Positions 27,801 to 35,493 of a DNA stretch of 64,000 nt are shown one piece after another. The translations under genes and the position numbers were made by a program. How positions within the stretch are numbered: position 1 is the stretch's first letter; each line of letters starts with the position of its first letter. The DNA is from Nitrosomonas sp. (GTDB lineage Bacteria > Pseudomonadota > Gammaproteobacteria > Burkholderiales > Nitrosomonadaceae): NCBI GenBank assembly GCA_016708955.1, contig JADJES010000005.1:110357-174356 (forward strand), read 5' to 3'. A model generated the notes under the pieces. That model did not search any database. It had not been told where the DNA came from and was given only the letters and a program-made list of their open reading frames with translations.

Positions 27801-29606
27801 GACAATCAATCGAAAGGATCAATAATTCAAGAAAGTGTTATGTCGGATTATTTTGATGTAATGCGTAACTTCTTGAAACAACAAAGTTCTGTAGTGAAAA
27901 ATTGGCAATTACAAGCGGAATTAATACCAGAAGAACAACCATCATCTTCAGTTATAGAATATACGAGTTTACTGGATTCAATTGAGGAGCTAGATCAGCA
28001 ACATCTGAAAGCGCGATGCTATTTTAATATTAAAGATGATCAATTTATTATAGATCATGTCTTGTCAGGCACCATATCAAAGAATGAGCCCGATTTACGA
28101 GGTCTTTCTTGTATACCTTTCATGGTTAGTTTAGAGATAATGGCAGAAGCATGTGCAGTTCTGGCCAATAGCATTGATGTATTTGTCATTGAAAATGTCA
28201 AAGCTATGAATTGGATTACACTTGATGATGGAGAAATTACATTTGAAGTACATGCTGAATTGACTGATAGAGAATCCAGAATTTTCTGTGCAAAAATTAT
28301 AACGACCCAAGGTGTTGCAGTAAGTGCAGATTTTCGATTTAAGCCCGAATGGGATTGCTCTAAATTGCCTGAACTTAAGGAAAAAAAAGTATCTCGCTGG
28401 AATGGGTCTGAATTGTACTCTACCGGAATGTTTCATGGTCCTATCTTTCAAAGTATTGCTCATATTGAAGGTTGGAATGAAGAAGGTATCGATGCAAATC
28501 TTTCAGATGTTAGCTTAGATGGTTTTCTCACTGCAAGCGAAACACCCAAATTAATAATTAATCCAGTATTACTCGATGCGATGGGGCAACTTTCTGCGTA
28601 TTGGATAGCACAGCAGATTGGCACTGACTTTAATAGTTTTCCATCCACCATTCAACGAATCGAGCTTTATACCCAATGTCCCGCAAATATAACGGGGCTA
28701 AAACTACAGGCCCGGCAACATTCATTGGATGATACAAACAAAGAAATTTCATCTGCACGTGCCTGGCAGTTTGAATGTATTGATCAGAATGGATATCCGG
28801 TGGTTAGGCTAGCTAATTTGATAAATATATTTTTTCCTGTTCCGAACAGATTCTATCAAGTAAGGCGTGATCCACTTAATGGTTGGCTTGGACATCAATT
28901 TCCGGTGTTAAAAGATGATGTTTTGGTATGGGAATTACCAAATTTAACTGATGAATTTTGTACGCAATCAGGTGGAATTTTCTTGCGTATTTTGTCGCAC
29001 ATCTTTTTATCTTTTGAAGAACGCGATGCATGGAAACAATTGCAAGCAAATAAGCGTTATAAATCCCAGTGGTTGTTAGGCCGGGCATGTATAAAGGAAG
29101 CTGTTCGTTATTGGATTTTTCAAAAAACTGGCCAATTACTATATCCATCCGATATTCATGTGCTCCATGACCAATATGGAGCGCCTTATGTTGACGGATT
29201 ATGGTGCAATACTCTTATACCACCGCCAGAAGTCTCGCTTTCACATAATAATTGTGCGAGCTTAGTGGCGGTTTCCGAATCACAATGTCCCGTAGGCATT
29301 GATATTGAAGAGGTTAGTAAAATCCGAAATAATGATTTAATGATTGAAACACTAACTGCTAGTGAAGAAGCTTTTGTACGGGGTCTGGATAACTCAGACC
29401 TGAATGATAGGCTTTTGCGATTTTGGTGTGCTAAGGAAGCAGCATCAAAGTTTCTTGGTTTGGGTCTCCAAGGCAAGCCAACAGCTTTTGAAGTTTCATT
29501 TATAGATACAAATTGCGAAAATGCTTGTGTGACTTATTCAGAGATTAAAATTGATGTCGTTGTTACTCGGAAAGATAACTCGATAATTGCACTGGCTAGT
29601 AGTTAA
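24843..29606 (+). CDS. Multidomain synthase: KS-AT-DH with fused phosphopantetheinyl transferase
   Basis: A 1587-residue partner of the preceding synthase, coupled to it by TAATG. KS is at about 5-465, starting EPIAIIGMACVFPQ, with Cys208 in DAACSSS, His343 in HGTGIPLG and His383; the usual GH before the last His site reads SH. AT is at about 575-880, with Ser675 in GHSSGES. A double-hotdog DH follows at about 1050-1340, with His1072 in DHVLSG and a LLDAMGQ motif. The C terminus (about 1380-1587) is an Sfp-like 4'-phosphopantetheinyl transferase: PVGIDIEEV holds the metal-binding acids (Asp1487, Glu1489) and FWCAKEAASKFLG the WxxKEAxxK box. There is no ACP of its own; it must act on the ACP of the first protein or the free ACP next door, both likely activated by the fused transferase. 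Confidence 0.9.
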   Translation: MGAVHADLEPIAIIGMACVFPQASNIQEFWKNIVTGVDAVTEPTPKWDADRYLKSGRIKTAFGGYLKDLYHFSPREFGIMPSSLDGGEPDQFMALRVARDALLDAGYLMGDYDHYDTGIILGHSTYLHRGQGTLIQNHIVLDQTIELLQVTCPFISEEKLTEIRALLESKLPQSNSDIAPGLVPNVMTGRIANRLNFKGPNYLIDAACSSSLLAVNAAIDELRAGRSRMMLAGGVNASLPAEVAVIFTQLGALSERRKVRPFEEGSDGTLLGEGLGVVVLKKLSDAISAGDRVYAVVRGIGQASDGRGHGLLAPSIEGETLAIQRAYTKSGIDPASISLIEAHGTGIPLGDKTEIAALENVFGKRKGNHGSVALGSVKSMISHCIPAAGIAGLIKSALALHHKILPPTLCDNVNPELGIASTPFYINTQKFPWISQLNVPRRVGINSFGFGGINTHAILEEAPGSALKPEKFTPWEAEICIFSADNREELANNLKQAADFIYLYPEQRIADIAAALAAKDKEGQCRLAIIAKDSEDLTRRIEDSLRRLPKSDAGRWSTKSGIVYSETRSSGKLAFLFPGEGSQYIGMLSDLAMCFDEVRQWFDFWRSLYDDPPGSTRTDVIFPPISELTEQRRSELEKRLNDMDVGSEAAFIGGQAMYALLRSLGVEPDVMVGHSSGESSALAASGAIPADNPQQLADFIRQLNKVYQQILRDGKIPVGKLLTVGALPLTVVEKHIDALNENIVIAMDNCTNQLILYGDAGPIESIHKSLSAEGGICFPLPFDRGYHTNAFSEASKAFLKYYKKIQLNCPQIPLYSCSSADLFPDATQSVQQLAAAQWSTKVRFRETLLKMHHDGVRYFIEVGPSGNLSAFVKDTLTKKPHVSLATNLRHRNNLDHFLTTLAFLYVDGKQVKVGNLFNSRFITPVDLSNSIQIKHSSVLLDNTMPKIRLSDADRISLQKLAINFDKEDKETDVTNLSSSDVEIKCEDNQSKGSIIQESVMSDYFDVMRNFLKQQSSVVKNWQLQAELIPEEQPSSSVIEYTSLLDSIEELDQQHLKARCYFNIKDDQFIIDHVLSGTISKNEPDLRGLSCIPFMVSLEIMAEACAVLANSIDVFVIENVKAMNWITLDDGEITFEVHAELTDRESRIFCAKIITTQGVAVSADFRFKPEWDCSKLPELKEKKVSRWNGSELYSTGMFHGPIFQSIAHIEGWNEEGIDANLSDVSLDGFLTASETPKLIINPVLLDAMGQLSAYWIAQQIGTDFNSFPSTIQRIELYTQCPANITGLKLQARQHSLDDTNKEISSARAWQFECIDQNGYPVVRLANLINIFFPVPNRFYQVRRDPLNGWLGHQFPVLKDDVLVWELPNLTDEFCTQSGGIFLRILSHIFLSFEERDAWKQLQANKRYKSQWLLGRACIKEAVRYWIFQKTGQLLYPSDIHVLHDQYGAPYVDGLWCNTLIPPPEVSLSHNNCASLVAVSESQCPVGIDIEEVSKIRNNDLMIETLTASEEAFVRGLDNSDLNDRLLRFWCAKEAASKFLGLGLQGKPTAFEVSFIDTNCENACVTYSEIKIDVVVTRKDNSIIALASS

Positions 29607-29630
29607 CAAAAATTAAGAAAGGGAAGTAAA

Positions 29631-29924
29631 TTGGAAGACTTAGTAAAGCAAGAAAAAATTATCCTGACTGTGATAATGATTATTGAAGACTTAGTTCAGG
29701 ATTGGGAATTAAATTTGGAGGAAGCAATTAGCCAGGAAACATTCTTAGTTAATGATCTGAATTTTTCTTCAGTTGATATCATACAGTTATGTGTGGCACT
29801 AGAGCAAAATTATGAACGCAAGCTGGGATTTCATGAACTTCTTATGGAAGATGGCAAATATGTCGGTGATTTGTCAATTCAACAGATTTCTGTTTTCCTC
29901 GAATCTAAACTAAAAAATCAATAG
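29631..29924 (+). CDS. Stand-alone acyl carrier protein
   Basis: A 97-residue protein with an acyl-carrier-like four-helix pattern. The pantetheine site is the second serine in NDLNFSSVDIIQLCVALEQ, which aligns with the GxDSLxxVEL motif although the Asp is replaced by Ser. It starts with TTG at 29631 behind GGGAAG. It lies 24 bases after the KS-AT-DH-transferase gene and 14 bases before the phosphodiesterase. I infer it holds a starter or finished acyl chain for the synthase, or hands it to the downstream enzymes. A longer than usual N-terminal helix precedes the core. Confidence 0.85.
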   Translation: MEDLVKQEKIILTVIMIIEDLVQDWELNLEEAISQETFLVNDLNFSSVDIIQLCVALEQNYERKLGFHELLMEDGKYVGDLSIQQISVFLESKLKNQ

Positions 29925-29938
29925 GAGATGAGTCTCGA

Positions 29939-31537
29939 ATGACTACTCGTACATTATTTATCGGCATGGACGGAGCTACTTTTACAGTACTGAATGATCT
30001 TGTTGCAAAAAATGGTGAAGGTCCAGTAATGCCATTTATGGCGAAAATATTCGACAAAGGAGTACGGGGTGTTTTACGTTCAACGCCTAATCCTTTGACT
30101 CCACCTGCTTGGGTCTCTTTAATGACTGGGAGAAATCCAGGAAATCATGGTATTTTTGATTTTATTCGTGCAGAAGAGCGTGGAAACGATGTGTTCTTTA
30201 CGCTATACGATTCTCGCGATTGTAAAGCAGAAATGTTATGGTCAATTGCTAGTCGCCAGGGTAAACGAGTAGCTGCGCTTAATTTTCCTTTCACTGCGCC
30301 TCCTCCAAAAAACTTGAACGGCTTTATGCTGCCTGGTTTCATTCCATGGCGTCATTTGCGGCGTAATTCAGCTCCAGAAGATTTATATGATCGGTTAAAA
30401 ACTATTCCAGATTTTAATCCGAAAGAATTGGCCTGGGATTTTGAGCAGGAAAAGCAAGCGCTTGATGAGCTAACTAACGAGGATCGCGAAAACTGGGTAC
30501 GCTATCATTTACCGCGTGAGAAACAATGGTTTTGTATCGCTGATTATTTGCTGCGTGAAGAATCACCTGATTTAATGGCTGTAATGTTCGATGGTGTTGA
30601 TAAACTGCAACACCAAGCTTGGTTATTTGTTGATCCTAACCTACAGACTGGCGAGCTTAGTGAATATCACCTAAGAATGCGCAAGTTGTGCCACGATTAT
30701 TTTCGCCAGCTTGACAGTTTTATAGAACATTTGGTTACAACAGCAGGACCGAATGTGCAAGTATTTATGGCATCAGACCATGGTTTTACTTCAACAACTG
30801 AAGTGGTACGAATTAATTCTTACCTACATGAAAAAGGATATCTAGAATGGAAAGATGTGCCTGATACTGAAGCAGGAAAGCGACGAGAGGATAGCATGTT
30901 TGCGTATCTAGATTGGGAAAAGACAATCGCTTATTGCCGTACGCCTTCCAGTAATGGAATTAATATCCGTGTTGCCAGAAATCCCGGTGAAGCCGGCATA
31001 AAACCAAGTGATTATGAAACTGTTAGGGCAAGACTAATAAGTGATCTGAAAGAATTAAAAGATCCAATTACAGGAGAAAGGATTATTACCGAGATACATA
31101 CTAGAGAAGAAGTATTCCCAGGCGCTAGTATGGAAGATGCAGCAGACTTATTGTTAGTTTTACGTGATTTCGGTTTTGTTTCTATTAAAAATAAGAAACC
31201 TGTAGTTGAGTTACGCGCAGAAATAGCCGGTACCCATCATCCTGATGGTGTTTTTCTTGCTTATGGGCATGGAATAAAACAAGGAGTGATTACGGAGAAA
31301 TGCAATATTGTCGACGTAGGAGCAACTTTATTGTATAGCTTAGGACTTGAGGTGCCAAGCGACCTCGAAGGAAAAGTGCCACGTTCAATCTTTAATGAAG
31401 ATTATCTCTCTGAGCACCCGATTGTGATCGGCACTCCCACTAATAAGCATGTTAAGGATAATGAATCAGCCAGAATAGAAGATGATGAGAAAGAGAAAAT
31501 TATGGAACAATTACGACTATTAGGATATATGGAGTAG
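29939..31537 (+). CDS. Alkaline-phosphatase superfamily phosphodiesterase
   Basis: The 532-residue protein is a type I phosphodiesterase/nucleotide-pyrophosphatase-like member of the alkaline phosphatase superfamily. Metal-binding and catalytic motifs are LFIGMDGATF (Asp11), the nucleophile region NPLTPPAWVSLMTGRNPGNHG, FDGVDKLQHQAW and ASDHGFTS, and a late His in TGTHHPDG-like AGTHHPDGV. There is no signal peptide, so it probably acts in the cytoplasm. Relatives hydrolyse or transfer phosphodiesters and phosphonates. Within this operon it may add or remove a phosphate-containing headgroup of the lipid product; that is inference. RBS AGGAGATG lies 10 bases upstream. Confidence 0.88.
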   Translation: MTTRTLFIGMDGATFTVLNDLVAKNGEGPVMPFMAKIFDKGVRGVLRSTPNPLTPPAWVSLMTGRNPGNHGIFDFIRAEERGNDVFFTLYDSRDCKAEMLWSIASRQGKRVAALNFPFTAPPPKNLNGFMLPGFIPWRHLRRNSAPEDLYDRLKTIPDFNPKELAWDFEQEKQALDELTNEDRENWVRYHLPREKQWFCIADYLLREESPDLMAVMFDGVDKLQHQAWLFVDPNLQTGELSEYHLRMRKLCHDYFRQLDSFIEHLVTTAGPNVQVFMASDHGFTSTTEVVRINSYLHEKGYLEWKDVPDTEAGKRREDSMFAYLDWEKTIAYCRTPSSNGINIRVARNPGEAGIKPSDYETVRARLISDLKELKDPITGERIITEIHTREEVFPGASMEDAADLLLVLRDFGFVSIKNKKPVVELRAEIAGTHHPDGVFLAYGHGIKQGVITEKCNIVDVGATLLYSLGLEVPSDLEGKVPRSIFNEDYLSEHPIVIGTPTNKHVKDNESARIEDDEKEKIMEQLRLLGYME

Positions 31538-31542
31538 ATACT

Positions 31543-32607
31543 GTGCCAGTCGAGATCATCAATGGCCACCGACTAAATTATGTTCAAATGAATTCGGAAC
31601 AGGCAGGGGATCAGGTAGAAGATCTGATTATGGTGCACGGTTTGGCCACGAATATGGCTTTCTGGTATTTTCAATATGCACCGGATTTTTCGAAGAGATA
31701 CCGAATAACGCTATACGATTTGCGCGGGCATGGCCGGTCTGAGATGACAGAGAGTGGGTATACTCCGCATAATCTTGCCACTGATCTTCAGAGTTTGCTT
31801 GACCATCTTGGAATTAAACGTGCATATTTTATTGTTCATAGTTTTGGCGGAATAATTGCTCTTAATCTGGCTTGTATCGATCCAGCACGCGTAGCGGGTT
31901 TAATCTTAGCAGATACGCATATTTATACTTTTCGTCAATTGCAAGGTGAAAAAAGTTGGGAATATGGCAAGAAAATTCAATCGCTCTTGCACCAGTATGG
32001 ATTGGATCTTGAGATTCACAACTCAAAGTTTGGATGTAAGCTATTAACTTTGATGGCACAAATGCAGATAGAAGAAAAGAATATTCCGGAAAACCTAGCA
32101 GAATTGATAATTCCATATTCAGGAAAATTCAGTAATCGCACGGCAATGCAATGGCTAAATTTAATGACCAATACGTCTGCCGAGAATGAATTGATGAGTG
32201 AAGATGGTTTGACTTTAGAAAAATTACAGAAATTTAATTTCCCAATCCTGTCAATATATGGTGAGAATTCACAGGCTAAATTAACTGGAAAACAATTATT
32301 AGATATCTGGCCGAATGCGGAATTTAGGCATGTGCGTGGTGCCGGACATTTTTTTCTGACGTCAAGATCGGATGAGGTATTAACGATATGCAACCAATTC
32401 CTTAACGGTGAGCTTACTAACAATCCTAGATACCGGGACGGTGAAGATTTCAAAAAACATTTTCGGTGCGAACGCTTTTTTAAATCTAATGGAAAGTGGT
32501 TTTTTTTCACTCGGGAATCTACCAGAATTGGACCATTTATTGAATTAAATGAGGCCAAAAAATTTGTAGACTCGTATCTCTCAAAAATAATTACAATTGA
32601 TCGATAA
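31543..32607 (+). CDS. Alpha/beta hydrolase with a DUF6316-like C-terminal tail
   Basis: A 354-residue protein with GTG start five bases after the phosphodiesterase stop. Residues about 25-290 form an alpha/beta-hydrolase: oxyanion motif VHGLATNMAFW, DLRGHGRSE, nucleophile Ser100 in VHSFGGIIAL, and His269 in GAGHFFL. The last 55 residues (RCERFFKSNGKWFFFTRES and GPFIELNEAKKFVDSYL) look like the small DUF6316 module usually found as a separate protein. In synthase clusters such hydrolases often act as releasing thioesterases or acyl-transfer enzymes; here it is the best candidate for chain release, since neither megasynthase shows a thioesterase domain. Confidence 0.87.
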   Translation: MPVEIINGHRLNYVQMNSEQAGDQVEDLIMVHGLATNMAFWYFQYAPDFSKRYRITLYDLRGHGRSEMTESGYTPHNLATDLQSLLDHLGIKRAYFIVHSFGGIIALNLACIDPARVAGLILADTHIYTFRQLQGEKSWEYGKKIQSLLHQYGLDLEIHNSKFGCKLLTLMAQMQIEEKNIPENLAELIIPYSGKFSNRTAMQWLNLMTNTSAENELMSEDGLTLEKLQKFNFPILSIYGENSQAKLTGKQLLDIWPNAEFRHVRGAGHFFLTSRSDEVLTICNQFLNGELTNNPRYRDGEDFKKHFRCERFFKSNGKWFFFTRESTRIGPFIELNEAKKFVDSYLSKIITIDR

Positions 32608-34065
32608 GTGAGTCGAGTAAAGAATAAACTGAGCATCAGACCAGGCTTTCAAAAGGAAGATTTTAGGTTAATTGCGCACGGTGGTTTCGGGGATGGCTTA
32701 AATGCTTATGCGCATTCTATGGCTTGGTTTGACAATCAGCTTTATGTAGCGACGACGCGCGGCAATTTTCCCTTTATGAGTTCGCGGCTTTCGATCGGAT
32801 TGGATACATGGCCAGTCGAATGTCCGGAAGATCCGTTTGAACTTGATATGCGGGCAGAGATTTGGCGGTATAGCCCAAACAGTGGAAGCTGGGAAAGGAT
32901 ACATAAAGCGCCACTCATAACGGGTAGTCACGGTAAACTCATTACACGCGAAATAGGTTATCGTGGAATGATAGTATATCAGGGAAATAACAATGATGAA
33001 CCGGTCCTGCTTGTAAGTACTTGGTCGCCCGCGAAAGGACCTGGGCCATTAATCTTACTCTCTGAAGACGGTACCACTTTTACACCTACTTGTGAACCGG
33101 GTTTAATTGGTTTGCCTGTAACAACAATACGAACAATGGTAATGTTTAAAGGGCGTCTTTTTACAACCCCCGCTGGTTCTCGCGGTGGGAATCCAAATAT
33201 ATCTGCACATTCAGTGGTCTACGAAAGTGAAAATCCTGCTAATGGCCAATGGAGGCCAGTTAGCGATTTTGGTTTTGGAGATTCCGGTAATAAAACAATC
33301 TTTGAGATGGCTGGCTTTGAAGATCATCTATATGTCGGTACTTTTAATCTGGAAGGTTACCAAGTTTGGCGTAGTACAGTAGAAGGTGAACTCCCTTATC
33401 GCTGGGAAAAAATCATTGATCGAGGTGCGCATCGTGGTGCTTTTAATCAGTGCGTGCTCAGTATGTATCCATTCAAGGGGGCGTTGTATGTTGGTAGTGG
33501 AATACAAGGTGGGGGAGTTGATCGGCAAAATAAAGTTGGTCCTGCACCGCCTGAACTGATACGAATTTACCCAGATGGGCATTGGGATTTAATAGTCGGT
33601 GATGCGCGCGAGACTCCGGATGGTTGGAAAGAGGCGCTTTCCGGATATATGCCGGGATTTGATAATTTCTTTAACGGTTATTTTTGGCGCATGTGTGAAC
33701 ACCAAGGATGGCTTTATCTTAGTACTTTCGAGTGGAGCGCGTTATTAGGCTATGCAAATAGAGAGAAATGGCCGGAAGCTTTTACTGGGATAGTAAATCA
33801 TGTCGATCCACAATTTATTTTGGAACGTCAATCTGGCTTTGATCTATATAGGAGTTTCGATGGTGAGAATTGGATACCAGTGACAACCAATGGGATGGGT
33901 AATCCATATAACATTGGCCTACGAACACTGGTATCTTCACCGGATGGATTATATATCGGCACTGCTAATCCCTTCGGTCCTAAATGTATGCGTTTGAATG
34001 ATACGCGATACCGTTATAACCCACATGGAGGATGTGAGATTTTTTTTGCGAAGAATAAAGAATAA
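32608..34065 (+). CDS. Beta-propeller-like protein, function unknown
   Basis: A 485-residue protein beginning with GTG immediately after the hydrolase stop (TAAGTG). No signal peptide or membrane segment is visible. At least six copies of a short beta-strand motif of the form (G)xLYxxT occur: NQLYVATTRG, GRLFTTPAG, DHLYVGTFN with GYQVWRS, GALYVGSGIQ, GWLYLSTFE and DGLYIGTAN. This spacing suggests a six- or seven-bladed propeller. I do not recognise a characterised family. Its tight linkage shows it belongs to the synthase operon, where it could be a scaffold, a sugar-binding unit or an enzyme. Confidence 0.8.
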   Translation: MSRVKNKLSIRPGFQKEDFRLIAHGGFGDGLNAYAHSMAWFDNQLYVATTRGNFPFMSSRLSIGLDTWPVECPEDPFELDMRAEIWRYSPNSGSWERIHKAPLITGSHGKLITREIGYRGMIVYQGNNNDEPVLLVSTWSPAKGPGPLILLSEDGTTFTPTCEPGLIGLPVTTIRTMVMFKGRLFTTPAGSRGGNPNISAHSVVYESENPANGQWRPVSDFGFGDSGNKTIFEMAGFEDHLYVGTFNLEGYQVWRSTVEGELPYRWEKIIDRGAHRGAFNQCVLSMYPFKGALYVGSGIQGGGVDRQNKVGPAPPELIRIYPDGHWDLIVGDARETPDGWKEALSGYMPGFDNFFNGYFWRMCEHQGWLYLSTFEWSALLGYANREKWPEAFTGIVNHVDPQFILERQSGFDLYRSFDGENWIPVTTNGMGNPYNIGLRTLVSSPDGLYIGTANPFGPKCMRLNDTRYRYNPHGGCEIFFAKNKE

Positions 34066-34185
34066 ATCGTTGCAGTATAGTGTTGCTATTTTTAGCATAG
34101 CGACATAAAGGTTAATTAAGCCCCATTATAAAAAACACAATCCAGTATACTTAAAAACTTTTAATAAATTTTGATAGATAAAACT

Positions 34186-35349
34186 ATGAGTGAATATCTT
34201 TTTACTTCTGAGTCTGTTTCTGAAGGGCATCCTGACAAAGTGGCTGATCAAATTTCTGACGCTGTTTTGGACGCAATCCTAAGCCAAGATGCCAATGCGC
34301 GGGTTGCTTGTGAGACATTATGCAGTACTGGATTAATTGTGTTATCGGGTGAGATAACAACACATGCTTCTGTTGATTACAACATTATTGCACGAGAAAC
34401 CGTTAAGAATATCGGTTATACCAGTTCTAATATTGGTTTTGATTCTACTACTTGTGCGGTCTTAACGGCTTTTAACAAACAATCGCCCGATATTGCACAG
34501 GGGGTTAACCGTACCAAAGAAGAGGAAATGGAGCAAGGGGCGGGAGACCAGGGGCTTATGTTTGGGTTTGCCTGCGACGAAACACCACAATTGATGCCAA
34601 TGCCAATTTTTTATGCACATCGTTTAGTTGAACGCCAAGCTGAATTGAGGAAGAAAGGGAAATTAGCATGGTTGCGTCCTGATGCCAAATCGCAAGTTTC
34701 AGTGCGCTACCTGAATGGTAAGCCACAGTGTATTGAAACTGTTGTGATTTCAACACAACACGATCCTGATATCTCACATCAGGCATTGACCGAAGCCGTT
34801 ATCGAAGAAATTATTAAGCCAGTATTACCTGCTGAACTCATCAGCGATCGCATTAAATATCTGGTGAATCCAACAGGTCGTTTTGTTGTAGGTGGCCCGA
34901 TGGGTGACTGTGGTTTAACAGGCCGCAAAATTATTGTCGATAGTTATGGCGGTGCTGCACATCATGGTGGCGGTGCTTTTTCTGGTAAAGACCCCTCTAA
35001 AGTCGATCGATCAGCGACCTATGCCGGACGCTACGTTGCAAAGAATATTGTAGCGGCTGGGATTGCCAGCAAATGTGAAGTACAAGTCGCCTATGCGATT
35101 GGTGTTGCAAAACCAGTTTCATTGATGGTCAATACGTTCGGTACAGGCAAGATTTCTGATGAAAAAATTGTTCAATTAATTGAAAATCATTTTGATTTGC
35201 GTCCTCGTGGCATAATTTATGCGCTAAATCTGTTGCGACCTATCTACGCAAAAACTGCAGCATATGGACATTTTGGACGTGAACTTCCTGAATTCACCTG
35301 GGAAATTACGGATAAGGCTGCCCAACTTCGCGTTGATGCTGGCATATAA
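34186..35349 (+). CDS. metK: S-adenosylmethionine synthetase
   Basis: MetK makes S-adenosylmethionine from methionine and ATP. ATG 34186 gives a 387-residue protein starting MSEYLFTSESVSEGHPDKVADQ, the normal family start; an upstream TTG at 34171 is less likely. Signatures are GAGDQGLMFGFA for ATP binding and the P-loop-like GGGAFSGKDPSKVDRSA. It lies 145 bases before ahcY and upstream of the SAH riboswitch, and 120 bases after the synthase operon. A weak hairpin at 34082-34106 (GTTGCTAT/ATAGCGAC) may end the synthase transcript. Confidence 0.97.
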   Translation: MSEYLFTSESVSEGHPDKVADQISDAVLDAILSQDANARVACETLCSTGLIVLSGEITTHASVDYNIIARETVKNIGYTSSNIGFDSTTCAVLTAFNKQSPDIAQGVNRTKEEEMEQGAGDQGLMFGFACDETPQLMPMPIFYAHRLVERQAELRKKGKLAWLRPDAKSQVSVRYLNGKPQCIETVVISTQHDPDISHQALTEAVIEEIIKPVLPAELISDRIKYLVNPTGRFVVGGPMGDCGLTGRKIIVDSYGGAAHHGGGAFSGKDPSKVDRSATYAGRYVAKNIVAAGIASKCEVQVAYAIGVAKPVSLMVNTFGTGKISDEKIVQLIENHFDLRPRGIIYALNLLRPIYAKTAAYGHFGRELPEFTWEITDKAAQLRVDAGI

Positions 35350-35403
35350 TTTTATAGTAAATAGTGCCGACAATAATGGGCATTAATCGATCTTCCCACT
35401 TTG

Positions 35404-35473
35404 TTGAGGAGCGCTGCAACGGTTCCACCCGTGAGGCTCAACAGATGAGGGTATTGTTCCAACGGCGCTCGTT
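35404..35473 (+). promoter_or_regulatory. S-adenosylhomocysteine (SAH) riboswitch
   Basis: The leader of ahcY contains the SAH riboswitch pattern: GAGGAGCGCTGCAACG (from 35406), the conserved core CCGTGAGGCTCA (about 35430), and AACGGCGCTCG (35461-35471), whose GCGCT arm pairs with the AGCGC of the first segment to form the closing helix. The ribosome-binding site AGGAG follows 10 bases later. This class is known upstream of ahcY in betaproteobacteria and turns expression on when SAH accumulates. Boundaries are by eye. Confidence 0.88.
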
Positions 35474-35493
35474 CATATTTTGAGGAGAAGACT

